A stretch of DNA of 64,000 nt from Streptomyces sp. NRRL WC-3605 (GCF_001509795.1 NZ_LLZN01000057.1:25475-89474), one strand, 5' to 3'. Shown: positions 1 to 10,100, numbered from the stretch's first letter. Translations and numbers: made by a program. Notes: a model not told the origin generated them from the letters alone.

Positions 1-241
1 CGGTGACCGCGCCCTTGGCGCAGTTGGGGTCGGACTCCGCGTCGCTCTTGTTGCAGAGGAAGACGGAGACGTTGACCTTGTCGTACCAGTAGCCCTTCAT
101 CGTGTTGACCTGGTCGCTCATCAGGAGCGACCCGCCGAACAGGGCGAGCGACAGGGCGACGGAGACGATGACGGCGAACGTCATCGTCAGGTTGCGGCGG
201 AGACCGACACCGATCTCGGAGAGTACGAACTGGGCGCGCAT
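1..241 (-). CDS. ftsX: Cell division ABC-transporter-like protein FtsX, N-terminal part
   Basis: Partial gene; the C-terminal part lies beyond the left edge. FtsX is the membrane partner of FtsE and in other bacteria couples divisome ATP hydrolysis to activation of cell-wall hydrolases. About 80 residues are visible: a cytoplasmic start MRAQFVLSEIGVGLRR, one hydrophobic segment at about residues 20-42, then the start of the extracytoplasmic domain with two cysteines (VFLCNKS and DPNC), a usual layout for actinobacterial FtsX. The ATG lies 37 bases after the ftsE stop on the same strand, so the two are almost certainly cotranscribed. Confidence 0.93.
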   Translation of the reverse strand, partial: MRAQFVLSEIGVGLRRNLTMTFAVIVSVALSLALFGGSLLMSDQVNTMKGYWYDKVNVSVFLCNKSDAESDPNCAKGAVT

Positions 242-278
242 GGCGTCTCTTTCAGGCCTTTCCGTGGACTGGTACGGG

Positions 279-968
279 TCAGTGCTGGTAGCCGTAGACG
301 CCGCGTGCCTGGTCGCGGACGAGGCGGCCCTTCTCCAGCTCGATGACGCGCTTGCGCATCTGGTCCACGATGTTCTGATCGTGCGTGGCCATGACGACCG
401 TCGTGCCGGTCCGGTTGATCCGGTCCAGCAGCTTCATGATGCCGACGGAGGTCTGCGGGTCGAGGTTGCCGGTGGGCTCGTCGCAGATGAGCAGCTTGGG
501 GCGGTTCACGAAGGCACGGGCGATCGCCACGCGCTGCTGCTCACCACCGGACAGCTCGCCCGGCATCCGGTCCTCCTTGCCGCCGAGTCCGACCAGGTCG
601 AGCACCTGCGGCACGGACTTGCGGATCTCGCCGCGCGACTTGCCGATGACCTCCTGCGCGAAGGCGACGTTCTCGCCGACGGTCTTGTTGGGCAGGAGGC
701 GGAAGTCCTGGAACACCGTCCCCAACTGGCGGCGGATCTGCGGCACCTTCCAGTTGGAGACGCGGGCGAGGTCCTTGCCCAGGACGTGCACCTGGCCGTG
801 GCTGCACCGCTCCTCGCGGAGGATGAGCCGCAGGAAGGTGGACTTTCCGGAGCCGGAGGACCCCACGAGGAAGACGAACTCGCCCTTCTCCACTTCCAGG
901 GAGACATCCCTGAGTGCGGGGCGGGTCTGCTTGGGGTAGACCTTGGAGACGTTGTCGAATCGGATCAC
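279..968 (-). CDS. ftsE: Cell division ATP-binding protein FtsE
   Basis: 229-residue ABC ATPase that works with FtsX at the septum. It has Walker A GSSGSGKS (residues 36-43), signature LSGGEQQ (139-145) and Walker [10 protein letters not shown] (162-170), all intact. I chose the GTG at 968 because the family N-terminus, [12 protein letters not shown], begins exactly there; the frame stays open upstream but that extension has no family character. Length is normal. It precedes ftsX in one operon. The roughly 240 bases upstream separate it from a divergent small gene and must hold both promoters. Confidence 0.95.
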   Translation of the reverse strand: MIRFDNVSKVYPKQTRPALRDVSLEVEKGEFVFLVGSSGSGKSTFLRLILREERCSHGQVHVLGKDLARVSNWKVPQIRRQLGTVFQDFRLLPNKTVGENVAFAQEVIGKSRGEIRKSVPQVLDLVGLGGKEDRMPGELSGGEQQRVAIARAFVNRPKLLICDEPTGNLDPQTSVGIMKLLDRINRTGTTVVMATHDQNIVDQMRKRVIELEKGRLVRDQARGVYGYQH

Positions 969-1110
969 GGATGCACCACGGGTCGCCGGGGGTAGGTGAG
1001 CGTGACCATACGCGAACCGGGCCGGGGAGCGCAGGCACCGTAGGGGTTGTGTAAAGGGTTGTGCGCATTTGTACCGGTGCCCGCTACGCCCTGAGAGAGC
1101 GCCCGCGCCC

Positions 1111-1138
1111 TTTGCGGGGGAACCTGGCAGAGTAGGGA
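1111..1138 (+). promoter_or_regulatory. Possible promoter of the small zinc-ribbon gene
   Basis: A TTTGCG hexamer (1111-1116) stands 16 bases before TAGGGA (1133-1138), which resembles the Streptomyces housekeeping -10. It lies about 70 bases before the ATG at 1207. This rests on motif resemblance only. Confidence 0.3.
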
Positions 1139-1206
1139 GAGAGGGGAACGTATCCGGGACCGGACCCGTTGAACCTCTCGGAGGTACAGCGCGAGGAGGG
1201 TGGCGC

Positions 1207-1398
1207 ATGACGTACGACCGGTTGGTGTGCGCGAACTGCGCCGCACCCGTGAGCGAGGGCCGCTGCCCCGTCTGCCGGGCGAACCGCCAGCGGCTCCAGC
1301 AGGAGAACCCGTTCGCGGGCCTGAACCCGATCGCGCTGGTCGCCCTGCTCGCGGTGCTGATCGCGGCAGTGGCCCTGCTGGCCCACCAGACGGTGTGA
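1207..1398 (+). CDS. Small zinc-ribbon, single-pass membrane protein
   Basis: 63 residues. The N-terminal half has two CxxC pairs (Cys8/Cys11 and Cys20/Cys23), a zinc-ribbon arrangement, followed by a basic stretch (RANRQRLQ). Residues about 41-59 are a single hydrophobic span ending almost at the C-terminus, so the ribbon probably faces the cytoplasm. A GAGGA-type ribosome site (about 1193-1198) precedes the ATG at 1207. An upstream in-frame start at 1069 would add 46 residues with no family look. It stands alone, divergent from ftsE, and a strong hairpin follows. I know no characterised function. Confidence 0.75.
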   Translation: MTYDRLVCANCAAPVSEGRCPVCRANRQRLQQENPFAGLNPIALVALLAVLIAAVALLAHQTV

Positions 1399-1427
1399 GG
1401 CACCGCCTCCCCCACGAACCGACATGA

Positions 1428-1464
1428 CGAGGGGCCCGGAGCGAAGATCGCTCCGGGCCCCTCG
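1428..1464. terminator. Bidirectional transcription terminator
   Basis: A perfect 17-bp stem with a 3-base loop (AGA, 1445-1447). It lies between the stops of two convergent genes, the zinc-ribbon protein (+) and the LAETG protein (-), and can serve both. Confidence 0.88.
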
Positions 1465-1507
1465 GCCGTAAGGCGCTGCTCACGCGGTGTGCGCGGGACG
1501 GCTACCG

Positions 1508-2107
1508 TCAGGCAGCGGCACCGCCACGGCCGCCCACGAGGCGCGGCAGGAAGCGGAAGCCGACACCGCCGGCGATCATGGTGGCGGCGCCGACCAGCAG
1601 GAACGTGGTCTGCGCGGCACCCGTCTCGGCCAGCTCGGCGCCGCCGCCCTGGGCGGTGGTGCTGGTGCCGGTGGCGGCCGAACCGGTGTCGGTCAGGGAG
1701 GAGGAGCCCTCCTCCTGGGTGGACGTGCCACCGTCGGGGTCGGCGTTGTTGCCGCCGCCGTTGCCGTTGCCGTTCCCGCCGCCGTTGCCGTTCCCGTTGC
1801 CCGGGTTGGACGGCTCGTCGGTGGGCTCGGCCGGGTCGGTCGGCTCCTGCGGCTCCGTCGGCTCCTCGGTGGGCTCCGTCGGGATGGTGGGCTCTTCGGT
1901 CGGCGGGTCCGTGGGGACCTCGGTGGGCGGGTCCGTCGGCTCCTCGGTGGGCGGGGTGGTCGGGTCCTCGTCACCGCAGAGGATGCCGAGGATGCAGTCC
2001 TCGGTCTCGGCGGCGGAGGCGGCGCCCGCGGCGGTCAGCGAGGCGCCGGCCGCGATCACGGCACCGGCGGCGAGGCGCGCGATACGGATCCGCGTCTTCT
2101 TGGTCAT
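1508..2107 (-). CDS. LAETG-motif, sortase-anchored cell-wall protein
   Basis: 199 residues. A Sec signal peptide (about residues 1-33, ending ASAA) is followed by a short segment with two cysteines (DCILGILC), a Thr/Pro/Glu-rich stalk with repeated [13 protein letters not shown] units, an Asn/Gly-rich stretch, and a C-terminal sorting signal: LAETG at 159-163, a hydrophobic span, then a basic tail ([11 protein letters not shown]). LAxTG is the motif used by class E sortases in Streptomyces. The start at 2107 was chosen because the signal peptide begins there, preceded by a GGGGGT ribosome site. There is no recognisable binding domain, so it may be a surface spacer or adhesive stalk; the role is unknown. 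Confidence 0.85.
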   Translation of the reverse strand: MTKKTRIRIARLAAGAVIAAGASLTAAGAASAAETEDCILGILCGDEDPTTPPTEEPTDPPTEVPTDPPTEEPTIPTEPTEEPTEPQEPTDPAEPTDEPSNPGNGNGNGGGNGNGNGGGNNADPDGGTSTQEEGSSSLTDTGSAATGTSTTAQGGGAELAETGAAQTTFLLVGAATMIAGGVGFRFLPRLVGGRGGAAA

Positions 2108-2356
2108 CAGGTTGCTACCCCCAGTAGCTGAATCGTCGGTGAGGCGGCGTTCAGGGGCCGGCCGTGATCGACGGAGGTAACGCAACTCGAGCCCCCCGGT
2201 TCACATGCGCCCCAGAAATACGCATGCCACGCTTCACCTTTCCCATTTTTCAAGAACACGTCAAGGCCGTTGCGGGCGCGATGTCCAACTACGGGCTTTT
2301 TACTAGGGGTTGGAAGCTGTGAGTGTGATGTAAAACCCAGACATGCAGGCACACAA
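2108..2356. other. Upstream region of the LAETG gene
   Basis: About 250 bases with no credible gene, less GC-rich than the surroundings, especially 2200-2350. It must hold the promoter of the LAETG gene (- strand). On that strand a TTGACG occurs near 2260, but no clear -10 partner is visible at the right distance. Distances leave room for a 5' leader of 100 bases or more; I recognise no riboswitch in it. Confidence 0.5.
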
Positions 2357-2391
2357 AAGGCAACTGCCGCCGGATGGGCGGCAGTTGCCTT
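2357..2391 (-). terminator. Intrinsic terminator of prfB
   Basis: A perfect 15-bp stem (2357-2371 with 2377-2391) and 5-base loop, 19 bases after the prfB stop. On the minus strand the stem is followed directly by TTTTGTGTG, a U-rich tail that is uncommon in this GC-rich DNA. Confidence 0.92.
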
Positions 2392-2409
2392 GTCGACAAA
2401 GGGCTTCTC

Positions 2410-3516
2410 TTACTTCTCCTGCTGCTTGCGCCAGCGAATCCCGGCCTCCAGGAAGCCGTCGATCTCGCCGTTGAAGACGGCCTCGGGGTTGCCGACCTCG
2501 TACTCGGTCCGCAGGTCCTTGACCATCTGGTACGGGTGCAGCACGTACGACCGCATCTGGTTGCCCCAGGAGTTGCCGCCGTCGCCCTTGAGGGCGTCCA
2601 TCTTGGCCTGCTCCTCCTGGCGGCGCCGCTCCAGCAGCTTGGCCTGGAGGACGTTCATCGCGGTGGCCTTGTTCTGGATCTGCGACCGCTCGTTCTGGCA
2701 GGAGACGACGATGCCGGTCGGGATGTGCGTCAGGCGCACGGCGGAGTCGGTGGTGTTGACGCCCTGTCCGCCGGGGCCCGAGGACCGGTACACGTCCACG
2801 CGCAGCTCGGACTCGTCGATCTCGATGTGGTCGGTCTGCTCGACCACGGGCAGCACCTCGACGCCGGCGAACGACGTCTGGCGGCGGCCCTGGTTGTCGA
2901 ACGGCGAGATGCGCACCAGCCGGTGCGTGCCCTGCTCGACCGAGAGGGTGCCGTAGGCGTACGGCACCTGCACGGCGAAGGTGGTCGACTTGATGCCGGC
3001 CTCCTCCGCGTACGAGGTCTCGTAGATCTCGGTCTTGTAGCCGTGCTGCTCGGCCCAGCGCAGGTACATCCGCTGGAGCCGCTCCGCGAAGTCGGCGGCG
3101 TCGACGCCCCCGGCCTCCGCGCGGATGTTGACGAGCGCCTCACGGGCGTCGTACTCACCGCTGAGGAGCGTGCGGACCTCCATCTCGTCCAGCGCCTTGC
3201 GGACGGCGGTGAGCTCGGACTCGGCCTCGGCGCGGGTGTCCGGGTCGTCCTCCTCCTCGGCCATCTCGAACAGCACGGCGAGATCGTCGATCCGCCCGCG
3301 CAGGGCCTCGGCCTTCCTCACCTCCGCCTGGAGGTGGGAGAGCTTGCTGGTGATCTTCTGCGCTTCGTCCGGGTTGTCCCACAGGGACGGCGCGGCCGCC
3401 TGCTCCTCGAGCACGGCGATGTCTGCCCTCAGCTTGTCGAGGTCCAGAACGGCCTCGATCGACTCCATGGTCGAGGAGAGGGACTTGAGCTCTTCGGATA
3501 CATCGACGACTGCCAC
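2410..3516 (-). CDS. prfB: Peptide chain release factor 2
   Basis: 368 residues, full length. RF2 recognises UGA and UAA stops in the ribosomal A site and triggers peptide release. The codon-recognition tripeptide SPF is at 204-206 and the peptidyl-transferase-centre motif GGQ at 249-251, followed by [10 protein letters not shown] as in all RF2s. The reading frame is continuous from [10 protein letters not shown]; the programmed +1 frameshift found near codon 25 in many bacteria is absent (the region reads VLDLDKL with no internal stop). The gene ends in TAA and is followed by its own terminator. It lies 81 bases downstream of the pkaF stop on the same strand. Confidence 0.97.
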   Translation of the reverse strand: MAVVDVSEELKSLSSTMESIEAVLDLDKLRADIAVLEEQAAAPSLWDNPDEAQKITSKLSHLQAEVRKAEALRGRIDDLAVLFEMAEEEDDPDTRAEAESELTAVRKALDEMEVRTLLSGEYDAREALVNIRAEAGGVDAADFAERLQRMYLRWAEQHGYKTEIYETSYAEEAGIKSTTFAVQVPYAYGTLSVEQGTHRLVRISPFDNQGRRQTSFAGVEVLPVVEQTDHIEIDESELRVDVYRSSGPGGQGVNTTDSAVRLTHIPTGIVVSCQNERSQIQNKATAMNVLQAKLLERRRQEEQAKMDALKGDGGNSWGNQMRSYVLHPYQMVKDLRTEYEVGNPEAVFNGEIDGFLEAGIRWRKQQEK

Positions 3517-3597
3517 GCCTCCAGCGTAACGGCTCCGCCGGGCGGCGAGCTCCGGGTGCCGTACCCGCCGCTGGGCGCCCCGCCCGCGCGGAGCGGG

Positions 3598-4839
3598 TCA
3601 GGGCGTCGCGGGAGCCGTGGTGCGGGTGTCCCGGGGGGTCGCCCCGGCGTCGTCGTCCGAGACCGCCAGCCAGGTCCCCACGCCCGCCGCGGCCACCAGC
3701 ACCACCGCGGCCCCGCCGAGCGCCAGCCGGCGCCGCCGGGTCGCGGCGCGGTGCCTGGCCGAGCCCGGGCGCGGGGCGCCCGCCGCGCGCGGCACCCGGG
3801 CCGTGCCGCGGGCGCCGCCGGCCAGCTCGTCCGGGGCCGGGACCCGCATGGAGGTGTGGGTGTCCCGGTTGGAGTCGGCGGGCCGGGCGCCCGGCACCAG
3901 CGGCACCGCGCCCCGGCGCCGGACCCGCTCCTGCGCCGGGCCGGCCGGGCCGGCGGCCGGGGCCTCGTCCTCCTCCGGCTCCCCGTCGGGCTCGTCCACG
4001 TCGAGCGGCGGCATCCCGGCGACCAGCGGCAGCAGCTCGCGCAGCCGCGCCCCCAGCTCGGAGGCGCGCAGCCGGGATGCGGGGGCCTTGGCCAGGCACT
4101 GGACGATCAGCTGCCACAGCTCGTCGGGGATGCCGGGCAGCGGCGCCACCGTCTCCGTGACGTGGCGGCGCAGCACCGCGCCGGGGTGGCCGCCGCCGAA
4201 CGGGGTGAAGCCGGCCAGCAGCTCGTACAGGACGGTGGCGAGGGCGTAGATGTCCACCGCCGCGCGGGGCGGCAGGCCCTCGACGATCTCCGGGGCCAGG
4301 TAGTCCGGGGTGCCGATGATCTTCGTGGCGCGGGTGCGGCGCGGGGAGTCGATGAGCTTGGCCACGCCGAAGTCGGTCAGCAGGGCCGGGTGGGCACCGC
4401 CGGGGCCGAGGGGGCCCTGCATGTCCAGCAGGATGTTCTCCGGCTTCACGTCCCGGTGGACGACGCCGGCCGCGTGGGCCGCCGCCAGGCCGTCGGCGAC
4501 GTCGGCGACGATCGCGACGGCCGCCTCGGGCGCGAGCCTGCGGTCCCGGTCGAGCCGGGTGCGCAGGTCGGTGCCGCGGACCAGGTCCATGACGAGGGCG
4601 AGGTCGTTGCCGTCGACCACCAGGTCGCGGACGGAGACGACGTTCGGGTGCTCGAGGCCGAGCAGGGCGGTGCGCTCCTGCACGAACCGCCCGACGAGTT
4701 CCTGGTCGGAGGCGAGGTCCTCGCGCAGCAGCTTGACGGCGACGGGGCCCTCCGGTCCCTCGCCCAGCCACACCGTGCCGGCGCTGCCCCGCCCCAGGAT
4801 CTGGTTGGCGGTGTACCGGCTGCCGATCTTCCGTGCCAA
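3598..4839 (-). CDS. pkaF: Hanks-type serine/threonine protein kinase PkaF
   Basis: 413 residues. N-terminal kinase domain (about 8-270): glycine loop GRGSAGTVW, ATP-anchoring lysine in VAVKLL (K36), catalytic loop HRDVKPEN (Asp130) and metal-binding DFG (156-158), all intact. A Pro/Ala/Arg-rich linker leads to one transmembrane span (about 372-393) and a short extracytoplasmic tail of about 20 residues with no PASTA or sensor domain. The membrane-tethered cytoplasmic kinase would phosphorylate Ser/Thr of cytosolic targets. The order prfB-pkaF-pkaA matches what I remember for S. coelicolor, which is the basis for the symbol. A separate terminator after pkaA suggests its own promoter in the 236-base gap. 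Confidence 0.92.
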   Translation of the reverse strand: MARKIGSRYTANQILGRGSAGTVWLGEGPEGPVAVKLLREDLASDQELVGRFVQERTALLGLEHPNVVSVRDLVVDGNDLALVMDLVRGTDLRTRLDRDRRLAPEAAVAIVADVADGLAAAHAAGVVHRDVKPENILLDMQGPLGPGGAHPALLTDFGVAKLIDSPRRTRATKIIGTPDYLAPEIVEGLPPRAAVDIYALATVLYELLAGFTPFGGGHPGAVLRRHVTETVAPLPGIPDELWQLIVQCLAKAPASRLRASELGARLRELLPLVAGMPPLDVDEPDGEPEEDEAPAAGPAGPAQERVRRRGAVPLVPGARPADSNRDTHTSMRVPAPDELAGGARGTARVPRAAGAPRPGSARHRAATRRRRLALGGAAVVLVAAAGVGTWLAVSDDDAGATPRDTRTTAPATP

Positions 4840-5017
4840 GACTGCTCCTACCGACGCGTTGTGCCGCCGCTGCGTCCTCCCGGGGGCCGACCCCCGGACC
4901 CCCAGCCGACAGACCCTGGGAACCCCCGGTCGACAAAACTACGCGGTCGGACGGCCGGCCTTCACCGCGGAGGCGGAAATCACCCACCGGGTGTCGACAA
5001 ATCTCCAGACACGCGAA

Positions 5018-5050
5018 GGCCGTACGGTCCCCGGTGGGGTCCGTACGGCC
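5018..5050 (-). terminator. Terminator of pkaA
   Basis: A 15-pair stem with a single T-T mismatch (5018-5032 with 5036-5050) and loop GGT, 26 bases beyond the pkaA stop. The arms contain GGCCGTACGG and its complement. It separates pkaA from pkaF transcription. Confidence 0.85.
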
Positions 5051-5075
5051 GTCAGCGGTCGTCGTCGGGGGAGGG

Positions 5076-6773
5076 TCAGCCGGTGCCGGAGCCGCCGCCC
5101 GAGCTCCCGCCGAGCTCGCCGATCCAGTCGGTGACCGTGCCGAACCAGCTGCTGAGCTGCTCCCAGTAACCCTTGCCGGTGCCGATCCACTCCTGCAGCG
5201 GGCTCAGCTCCCAGACCAGCCAGCCGGCGACGAAGAGGATGACGATCGTGAACAGGCATCCCTTCAGGCAGCCGAGGCCCGGGATGCGCATCGGGTTGGC
5301 GCCGCGGCGGCGCGGCTCACGCGGCTCGCGCTGCGGGCGCTGCGGCTCGGGCGCGTAGCGCTGCGGGGGCTGCTGCGGCTGGCGCGGCGGCGCGTACGGC
5401 TGCGGCTGGTGCTGCTGCGGCTGCGTGTAGCCGCCCTGCCGGCCGCGCTGCGGCGGGCGTTGCTGCGGCTGCTGGTGCTGCGGGGGCTGCTGGGGCTGCT
5501 GGGGCTGCGGCTGGGGGCGTGCCACCTGCCGCTGCGGGCGGCGGCGCAGGGGGTCCTGGTTGGGGTCGAGGTACTGGACCTGGGTCTGCTCGTTGCGGTC
5601 CCGGGCGGCGCGCAGCTGGTTCTGCCAGGGGTGCGGGTCCTCGGGGCCGGGCCCGCCGGGCGGTCCCTGCGGCACCGGCGGCATCACCGCCGTCGGGTCG
5701 GCCGCGCCGCGCCCGCCCGTGTTCGGCAGGACGGCGGTGGGGTCGGCGGCGCCGGGGGCGCCCGTGTTCGGCAGGAAGCTGGTCGCGGCGTTGGGGTCGA
5801 AGGAGCCCGCGCCGTGCGGCAGCACCTGGGTGGGGTCGGCCGAGCCCGGCACGGTGGCCGGGGCGGGGTCCGGGGCGAGGAGGGCGCCGACGCCCTCGGC
5901 GGCGGCGATCTGCGCGGAGTTCGCGTGCACGCCGATGCCCTCGGCGACGACGCGCAGGGCGCGGGCGAGGTTCTCGGCGCTGGGCCGGTCGTCGGGGTTC
6001 TTGCGCAGGCAGCGCTCGATGACGGTCCACAGCGGGTCGGGGACCGTGGAGGGGCGGCGCGGTTCGGCGCTGAGGTGCTGGTGCAGCACTTCGAGGGCGG
6101 AGCCCCCGCCGAACGGCGGACGTCCGGTGACCAGCTCGTACAGCAGGATGCCGGCGCCGTAGATGTCGACGGCGGAGGTCTGCGGGTGGCCCTCGGCGGA
6201 CTCGGGCGCGACGTAGGCGGGCGTCCCGACGAACTCGTGGGTGCGGGTCAGACCCGGGGAGTCGGCGAGGCGGGCGATGCCGAAGTCGGTGAGCAGCGGG
6301 TGCATCTCGCCGCCCTGCTGGCGCAGCAGGACGTTGGCGGGCTTCAGGTCGCGGTGGACGACGCCGTCGGCGTGGCTGGCGGCGAGCGCGTCGGCGATCT
6401 GGGCGGTGAGCAGGGAGGCCGCGACCGGGGTGAAGGGGCCGTTCTCCCGCAGGTAGCGGTGCAGGTCGGGGCCCTCGACGAGGTCCATGACCAGGGCCAG
6501 CAGCTCGCCCTCGACGACCAGGTCGCGGACCCGGACGATGTTGGGATGGGTCAGGCGCAGCAGCACGGACCGCTCGCGCAGGAAGCGCATGACGATGTCC
6601 GCGTCGCCGGCGAGCTCCTCCTTGAGGACCTTGATCGCGACCGTCTCGCCGGGCTGCCCCGGCACGGCCGCCTCGGCGCCCGCGGTCTCCCGCTGGCGGG
6701 CTCGCCAGACGGTCCCCGTGGCGCCGCGACCCAGCGGCTCCTCGAGGATGTACTTGCTGCCTACCGGCCGCAC
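5076..6773 (-). CDS. pkaA: Hanks-type serine/threonine protein kinase PkaA
   Basis: 565 residues. Kinase domain about 7-280 with GRGATGTVW, ATP lysine K48 (VAIKVL), HRDLKPAN (Asp142) and DFG (163-165). A long juxtamembrane region follows, first with repeated ADPTxVLPxTG-like units (about 300-365), then strongly Gln/Pro-rich (about 400-480). One transmembrane span (about 506-524) and a Gly/Ser-rich extracytoplasmic tail of about 40 residues end the protein. The Thr-containing repeats are plausible autophosphorylation sites, but that is inference. GTG start at 6773: the family N-terminus MRPVGSKYIL begins there. Divergent from the FHA-domain gene, an obvious candidate reader of its phosphothreonines. 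Confidence 0.92.
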   Translation of the reverse strand: MRPVGSKYILEEPLGRGATGTVWRARQRETAGAEAAVPGQPGETVAIKVLKEELAGDADIVMRFLRERSVLLRLTHPNIVRVRDLVVEGELLALVMDLVEGPDLHRYLRENGPFTPVAASLLTAQIADALAASHADGVVHRDLKPANVLLRQQGGEMHPLLTDFGIARLADSPGLTRTHEFVGTPAYVAPESAEGHPQTSAVDIYGAGILLYELVTGRPPFGGGSALEVLHQHLSAEPRRPSTVPDPLWTVIERCLRKNPDDRPSAENLARALRVVAEGIGVHANSAQIAAAEGVGALLAPDPAPATVPGSADPTQVLPHGAGSFDPNAATSFLPNTGAPGAADPTAVLPNTGGRGAADPTAVMPPVPQGPPGGPGPEDPHPWQNQLRAARDRNEQTQVQYLDPNQDPLRRRPQRQVARPQPQPQQPQQPPQHQQPQQRPPQRGRQGGYTQPQQHQPQPYAPPRQPQQPPQRYAPEPQRPQREPREPRRRGANPMRIPGLGCLKGCLFTIVILFVAGWLVWELSPLQEWIGTGKGYWEQLSSWFGTVTDWIGELGGSSGGGSGTG

Positions 6774-7131
6774 GTCGCGCTCCCTGCTGCTTGCCTACGT
6801 TCCGACCCACTGTAGTGCCGGGCCCCCGGGCACCGGCGGTCGTCATTCTGTGCGTCTTACGTACGGCCTCCCGTACATGTTCGAAGGAAAGACGCTCGGC
6901 TCCGTCCGGTGGTTGCCGCGAACGGACGTGAGCGATCTCAAGTGATCACCGGCCGGGCCGTTGTCCGGCACTTTTACGGGCAGAGCCGACCAATCAAGAT
7001 CACTTGCCTTCGGGCAGGGGGCGGGTTGTCGGTGGCAGGTGCGAGGATGCGGGGAGTACTGGCCGATGTGCTCGTGTGGGGTGGGGTGGTTCCGTGCCCG
7101 CGCCCGCGCGCAGAAGGGACCGCTGACGCCG
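6774..7131. other. Divergent promoter region between pkaA and the FHA gene
   Basis: 358 bases without a gene I can support. It must carry the pkaA promoter (-) and the FHA-gene promoter (+). A 9-bp inverted repeat, CAAGTGATC at 6939-6947 and GATCACTTG at 6998-7006, lies in its middle, about 60 bases between centres. The frame of the FHA gene stays open through part of it, but the encoded residues look unlike the family. Confidence 0.5.
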
Positions 7132-10100
7132 ATGCAGATCCGGCTGACCGTCGTAGACCCGCTGGCCCCGCCCTCCGCGGTGCGCGGCGCCGCCGCGAGC
7201 TGCGACGTGCTGGTCACGGCGCCCGCGGGCACGGCCCTGTCGGCGGTGGCGTCGGCCCTGGCCTCCGTGGTGTCCGGCGAGTCCGGCGCCTCCCGGGGCT
7301 CGGACGGCGAGCGCGGCGGCGGCCCGGTCGTGCTCTACGCGGGCACCGAGCGGCTGGACGACCGGCGCAGCACCCTCGGCGAGCCCCCGCTGACCGACGG
7401 GGCGGTGCTGTCCCTGGGCGCCCCGGCGGCCCCCGAGCCCCACCCCGAGCTGGACGACGCCCCGACCCAGCTGCATGTCGTGGCCGGCCCGGACGCGGGC
7501 GGCGTCCACCTTCTGCACGGCGGCGAGATCCGCGTCGGCCGCTCCGCCGACGCCGACGTCCCGCTGGACGACCCGGACGTCTCCCGGCTGCACTGCGCGG
7601 TGACGGTCGGCGCGGACGGCCGCGTCGCGGTCGCCGACCTCGGCTCGACGAACGGCACGACGCTCGACGGCACCCGGCTGACCACCCGCCCGGTGCGGTT
7701 CGTCCCCGGCGCGCTGCTGCGCCTCGGCGAGTCCACGCTGCGGCTCGCGCCCGCCGGCGGCCCCGGCGCGCGGGTGCCCACGGAGCCGGACGGCGAGGGG
7801 CACGTACGCGTGTGCCCGCGAAGCGGCGAAGGCCCGGCCGCGCACACGCGCGTGACGGACGGCACCCCGGCCTCCCCCGACGGCCCGGCCGCCCGTGAGC
7901 ACAACCCTGCCGAACCGCCCCTGGTCCCCGCGCAGGGCGGGGCGCCGCGTGCCGAGCGGCCCGGCGCGCACGGCTCCGTCCCGCGCCCGCGCGGTGGCGA
8001 CACCCACGCCACCGGCTTCGAGGTGGGCCCGCTCGACGGCCCCCGACCGGCGCCGGACACCGGCCGCCGGGGCACCGAGCCGCGCGGCGCCGACGAACCG
8101 GCGGGCGCGCGCAGGCGCGGCGGCCTGTCGGCCTGGGCGCGGCGGCTGGCGGGCGGACGCGGCGAGCCGGAGCCCGCCCCCGACGAGACGTACGACGACG
8201 AGCCGGCCGAGCCGGTCGGCCCCACGGCGGCGGGACGCGGCGCGATGCTGCCGGAGACCTGGCCGGACCCGGCGTCTCTGCTGCTGACCGCCCTCGGTCC
8301 GGGCCCCCGCCTCTGGGAGCGCGCGCCCGGCCACCCCGAAACCCTCACGGTGCGGCTCGGCACCGCCGACCGCGCCGCGCCCGACGGCTCGGGCCTGCTG
8401 CCGGCCGTACCGGTGACCGCCGATCTGCGGGAGGCGGGGGCGCTGGGACTGGCCGGTCCGCGCGAGCGCCTCGCCGGGCTGACCCGCGCCGTGCTCGCGC
8501 AGCTCGCCGCGCTGCACTCACCGGACACCCTGGAGATCGTGCTGGTCAGCGCGGACCGGGGGCGCCCGGTCCCCGAGCGCACCGCCGAGTGGGCGTGGCT
8601 GGGCTGGCTCCCGCACGTCCGCCCGGGCCACGGCCAGGACTGCCGGCTGCTGCTGGCCCACGACCGTGAACAGGCCACCGCGCGCGTGGAGGAGCTGCTG
8701 CGGCGCCTGGAGGACCTGACCGGCCGCGACGGAGGCGCGTCGGGCCCGGAGGGCCGGATGCCCGCGCCGCGCGCCGCCGGGCACCGCCCCTCGTGGGCGC
8801 GCGACGGCGAACCGGCCTCAGGGGCCCCGGAGTTCACCGGCCCGTACTCCGTGCTTGTCGTGGACGGCGATCCCGGCGGCGCGGACCTGCGTGAGGCGGT
8901 GGCCCGGCTGGCCCTGGAAGGCCCCCGGGCCGGCATCCACGTGGTGTGTCTCGCCGAGACGGCGGCGGCGTCGCCCGCCTCCCCGGTCACGGACACCTAC
9001 GAGGCGGCCTGCGCGGTGGCCCCGGCCTTCCGGGCCTGCGGCGCGGTCGCGCTGCTCAGCGGTGACGTGGCGACGGCGCTGCGGCTGATGCGGGTCGCGC
9101 CCGACGGCGGTGCGGCCGCGACGGCCCACGAGGGCGCGGTGCGCGGCCCGGTCGGCCACGGCACGGTGGCCACCGTGGACGCCGTGTCCCCCGCCTGGGC
9201 GGAGCGTTTCGCGCGGGCGCTGGCGCCGCTGCGCACGGACCGGGCGGCCGGGGAGGGCCAGGTGCGGGTGTCCGTGCCGCTGCCCCAGTCGGCCCGGCTG
9301 CTGGACGAGCTGGGCCTGGCGCGGGCCACCCCGGCGTCCCTGATGGCGCGTTGGGCCGACGCGGCGGACGACACCCGGGCACTGGGCGGCCGGGTGGCCG
9401 CCGTGCTCGGCGCGGGACCGCACGGCCCGGTCGGTGTGGACCTCGGCGCCGAGGGGCCGCATCTGCTGGTGGAGGGCCCGCCCGCCGCCGGGCGCACCGA
9501 GCTGCTGCGGGCGGTCGTCGCGTCGCTCGCCGCGGCCGAGCGGCCGGACCGGCTGGGCATCGTGCTGATCGACGGCCGTGACACCGCGGGCGCGGGCGGC
9601 GCCCACGGCGAGGGCCTGGGCGTGTGCACGGACGTCCCGCACGTCACCACGCATCTCACCGCCAACGACCCCGTCCGGATGCGGGAGTTCGCGCAGTCGC
9701 TGAGCGCCGAGCTGAAGCGGCGCGCGGAGCTGCTCGGGCGGTCCGACTTCACCGAGTGGCACACCGGCCGGGCGCTGACCGGCCGGATGGTCGCGCAGCG
9801 TGCGGCCGGGGCGGGTGCCGGCGACGGTGATCTGGAGTCGCCGCCCAGCGCTACGATCCGGCTGCGGCCGGGCGCGGCCCGCCGGCAGGCGGAGGCCGTG
9901 CCGCCGCTGCCCCGGCTCGTGGTGGTCGTGGACGACCTGGACGCCCTGGTCCACCCCTCCCTGGGGTCGCCGGGCCGGCCGGCCGCCGGGTCGGTGATAC
10001 GCGCGCTGGAGGCGGTGGCCCGGGACGGCGAGCGGCTCGGCGTGCATCTGGTGGCCGCGACCGGACTCGGGGGCCGGGCTGCGGAGTCGGAGCCTGCGCG

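Noticed and set aside
1700..1980. Repetitive GC-rich DNA looked at as a non-coding repeat
   Set aside because: It encodes the PTE-rich and GN-rich stalk of the LAETG protein in frame.
5390..5560. Repetitive CTGCGGCTG-type DNA looked at as a CRISPR or microsatellite
   Set aside because: It is the Gln/Pro-rich coding region of pkaA; no regular spacers.
2374..6815. Overlapping long plus-strand frames opposite prfB, pkaF and pkaA
   Set aside because: Mirror translations of the real minus-strand genes; low-complexity and start outside any sensible signal.
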